Shown here: positions 13,497 through 14,813 of the stretch, in pieces
Layout of the letters: each line of letters opens with the position of its first letter
How positions within the stretch are numbered: position 1 is the stretch's first letter
From: a bacterium UBA6154
GTDB lineage: Bacteria > Actinomycetota > Actinomycetes > S36-B12
Assembly (NCBI GenBank): GCA_002422375.1
Contig: DIUQ01000019.1
Span: 4,632-19,444 of the forward strand
Direction: 5' to 3'
Length of the DNA stretch: 14,813 nucleotides
Notes under the pieces: model-generated
Told to the model about the DNA's origin: nothing
Databases searched by the model: none
Seen by the model: only the letters and a program-made list of their open reading frames with translations
Translations under genes and position numbers: made by a program

Positions 13497-14372
13497 TCAG
13501 TTCTGATCTTTCTTAGGAAGAAGCCCCGCGACACTGCCTTTCGCATTTGCCATTCGATTCTTGCCGAGCACCGCACCAAACACGGAATTAACCGTCACTC
13601 GGCGCAGTGTTCGAAAGGCGTGCCGTGGAGATTGCTTAAATTCGGCGGGGGCAAGCACCAACCGGTTACGAACCATGGTGGCGCGACGTGCCGGGGAATG
13701 GTTGGTGACCATGATTGTGCGCCCGAACATTTTCACTTGCCGCGAGTCACCCAGGTTGTGCTCCACGGTCACGTCAGGAGTGAGGGCAATGAGGTAGCCC
13801 GCTTCGCGTAGACGCAAACATGCAGCGGCATCGACCGCGTCTATTCCTAGTTTTTCATCAAACCCACCAATGGCCGTGAGCGCGGACACTGACCACAGTG
13901 CACCGCTTTGAATTACTTCCTCGGTCGTTAATACGCCACGAACAACTCTCGTCGGATACTCCATTGATCCGCTGGCATCAGCGATCACGGCCGGTGCGAT
14001 CACACCAATGCGCTCTGCAGGAAGTGCAGCCCATGCCTGCAATAACTGCGCGACATAGTTTTCCGGCAGGCGGGAATCCTGGTCCACAGTCAGCAGGTAC
14101 TCCGCGCCGAGATCAACCGCTGCCTGCAGTCCGTCATTCAAGCCCCGGGCAATACCGGCATTACGGTGATGCCGGATCACGTCAACACCGGCACGTTCAC
14201 CCAACTCCCGCAGCACTGGATCCGCGGTCACCGGGCTCGCGTCATCGGAAATAAGAATCGGGTAACCCTGAGTGCGCACGTCCGCCACCACATCCCGCAC
14301 GGCAAGGGAAGGGCGGTAGGTGGGGATCACCACCATCACCCCAGGTGGGGTTGCCCCCGGCGTGTCAGTCAT
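13497..14372 (-). CDS. Rhamnosyltransferase-like glycosyltransferase family 2
   Basis: This 291-residue GT2 carries VMVVIPTYRPSLAVRDVV (12-29), PILISDDASPVTADP (38-52), RNAGIARGLNDGL (70-82) and LLTVDQDSRLP (93-103) with the D-Q-D metal motif, then a long C-terminal part with HNLGDSRQVKMFGRTI and NHSPARRATMVRNRLVL. These are features of the dTDP-rhamnosyltransferase (RfbF/WbbL-like) group, which add rhamnose to cell-wall or O-antigen glycans. The sugar is not proved. G+C is high (39/60 in the line at 13981), unlike the island to its left, so it may belong to the ancestral cell-wall glycan locus. ATG 14372 lies 7 nt after a TAGAGT -10 box, suggesting a leaderless transcript. Confidence 0.87.
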   Translation of the reverse strand: MTDTPGATPPGVMVVIPTYRPSLAVRDVVADVRTQGYPILISDDASPVTADPVLRELGERAGVDVIRHHRNAGIARGLNDGLQAAVDLGAEYLLTVDQDSRLPENYVAQLLQAWAALPAERIGVIAPAVIADASGSMEYPTRVVRGVLTTEEVIQSGALWSVSALTAIGGFDEKLGIDAVDAAACLRLREAGYLIALTPDVTVEHNLGDSRQVKMFGRTIMVTNHSPARRATMVRNRLVLAPAEFKQSPRHAFRTLRRVTVNSVFGAVLGKNRMANAKGSVAGLLPKKDQN

Positions 14373-14385
14373 AGCGGAAACTCTA
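14373..14385 (-). promoter_or_regulatory. Leaderless promoter of the rhamnosyltransferase-like gene
   Basis: On the minus strand TAGAGT (14385-14380) is followed by TTCCGCT and ATG 14372. TAnnnT plus a 7-nt spacer predicts initiation at the start codon. No Shine-Dalgarno is present; a -35 is not obvious. Confidence 0.45.
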
Positions 14386-14440
14386 GCCGCTGGGGAAAAC
14401 TCCCCGAATTCATTGGATTTTCACCCGCTGGAGACTAGGC

Positions 14441-14458
14441 GGGTACCAACACGTACCC
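14441..14458. repeat. Inverted repeat GGGTAC-N6-GTACCC upstream of the secreted-protein gene
   Basis: The six-base arms are perfect complements around CAACAC. The element lies about 70 nt before ATG 14530 and just upstream of a possible plus-strand -10 (TAAACT, 14460-14465). That position suits an operator overlapping the -35 zone. It is not followed by a U-tract, so it is not a terminator. The rest of the 157-bp divergent gap shows nothing clear. Confidence 0.4.
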
Positions 14459-14529
14459 TTAAACTCAAGAGTCACAGCAGTAACAACCTGGTGGGAACAC
14501 CACGGTGAGAGTAATGGTGAGGAGGGGAC

Positions 14530-14813
14530 ATGCGCAGTACCAAACGCTCAGCGCGGGTCTTGATCCCAGCCCTGGCCGCCGCCCTTGTGGGCGCAGCCTT
14601 ATTCGCACCAGCCGCTCCGGCGAATGATGTGGTCTCCGGGACCACGCCCATCGCGGCGGTGAGCGCGAGCACCCTCACAGTTCCCGCCTCCGGCACCTTC
14701 ACATTCACCACCAGCCCCGGAATCCTCACCACCTGGCAGCTCGCAGGAATCAGCGTGGTCGGAATTTCCCCCGGCTCGGTGATCACCACCAGCCAAGGAC
14801 TCAGCGCGCGAAT
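14530..14813 (+). CDS. Secreted Thr/Ser-rich protein (5' part, runs off window)
   Basis: A frame opens at ATG 14530 and stays open for 94 codons to the window edge. GAGGAGGGG ends two nt before the start, a strong Shine-Dalgarno. The N-terminus is a classic Sec signal peptide: positive MRSTKRSARV, a hydrophobic stretch LIPALAAALVGAALFAPA, and a likely signal-peptidase I site after APAAPA (about residue 35). The mature part visible (residues 36-94) is rich in Thr, Ser, Gly and Val, with strand-like TLTVPASGTFTFTTSPG, compatible with a surface beta-sandwich or cell-wall protein. No family can be named from this piece. It is divergent from the rhamnosyltransferase-like gene, consistent with an envelope locus. 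Confidence 0.75.
   Translation, partial: MRSTKRSARVLIPALAAALVGAALFAPAAPANDVVSGTTPIAAVSASTLTVPASGTFTFTTSPGILTTWQLAGISVVGISPGSVITTSQGLSAR

Noticed and set aside
1..14813. CRISPR array, tRNA or rRNA gene, insertion sequence
   Set aside because: No regularly spaced repeats, no cloverleaf or rRNA-like stretch and no transposase-like frame or terminal inverted repeats were seen on reading both strands.

Overview
The window looks like a chromosomal segment of an actinobacterium of moderate G+C. This rests on protein style, on frequent GTG starts, and on several genes whose start codon lies 6-7 nt after a TAnnnT -10 box, the signature of leaderless transcripts. No rRNA, tRNA or taxonomic marker is present, so the assignment is tentative. 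The flanks are G+C-rich: single 60-base lines counted by hand give 38/60 at 2581 and 39/60 at 13981. The middle is clearly poorer: 27/60 at 5161 and 21/60 at 8221. The block from about 3610 to 13495 therefore looks like an acquired or fast-evolving surface-glycan island.

Left part (1-3502). The 3' end of a HAD phosphatase is followed by a tiny DUF2256 zinc-ribbon-like gene. On the minus strand lies a decaying toxin-antitoxin-like operon: an XRE regulator with a leaderless promoter and two direct repeats, a DUF6036 nucleotidyltransferase, an MNT-type nucleotidyltransferase whose N-terminal helix-turn-helix seems broken, and an ATGA-coupled 27-codon stump that resembles the start of a HEPN (HepT) toxin. 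Next comes a complete GlcD-type FAD-linked oxidase.

Central island (3610-13495). It holds an NTP_transf_5 nucleotidyltransferase coupled to a GT-C membrane glycosyltransferase; a PqqD-HPr-kinase-like fusion on the opposite strand; a GT-D-like plus a GNT-I-like glycosyltransferase; a four-gene minus-strand operon (GT2, PqqD protein with an unusual conserved-looking tail, SGNH hydrolase, GT2); and a divergent GT4. The set combines enzymes that build and decorate a surface polysaccharide with three proteins (NTP_transf_5, HprK-like kinase, PqqD) otherwise best known from RiPP or lasso-peptide contexts, but no lasso cyclase, protease or precursor gene is visible. The most interesting element is the PqqD protein at 11135-11605. 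Its C-terminal tail, ending in a D-P-V-H-D-V-D-E-T-G-W-P motif, could be a modification or recognition tag.

Right part (13497-14813). A G+C-rich rhamnosyltransferase-like GT2 with a leaderless promoter is divergent from the 5' end of a gene for a secreted Thr/Ser-rich protein that runs off the window.
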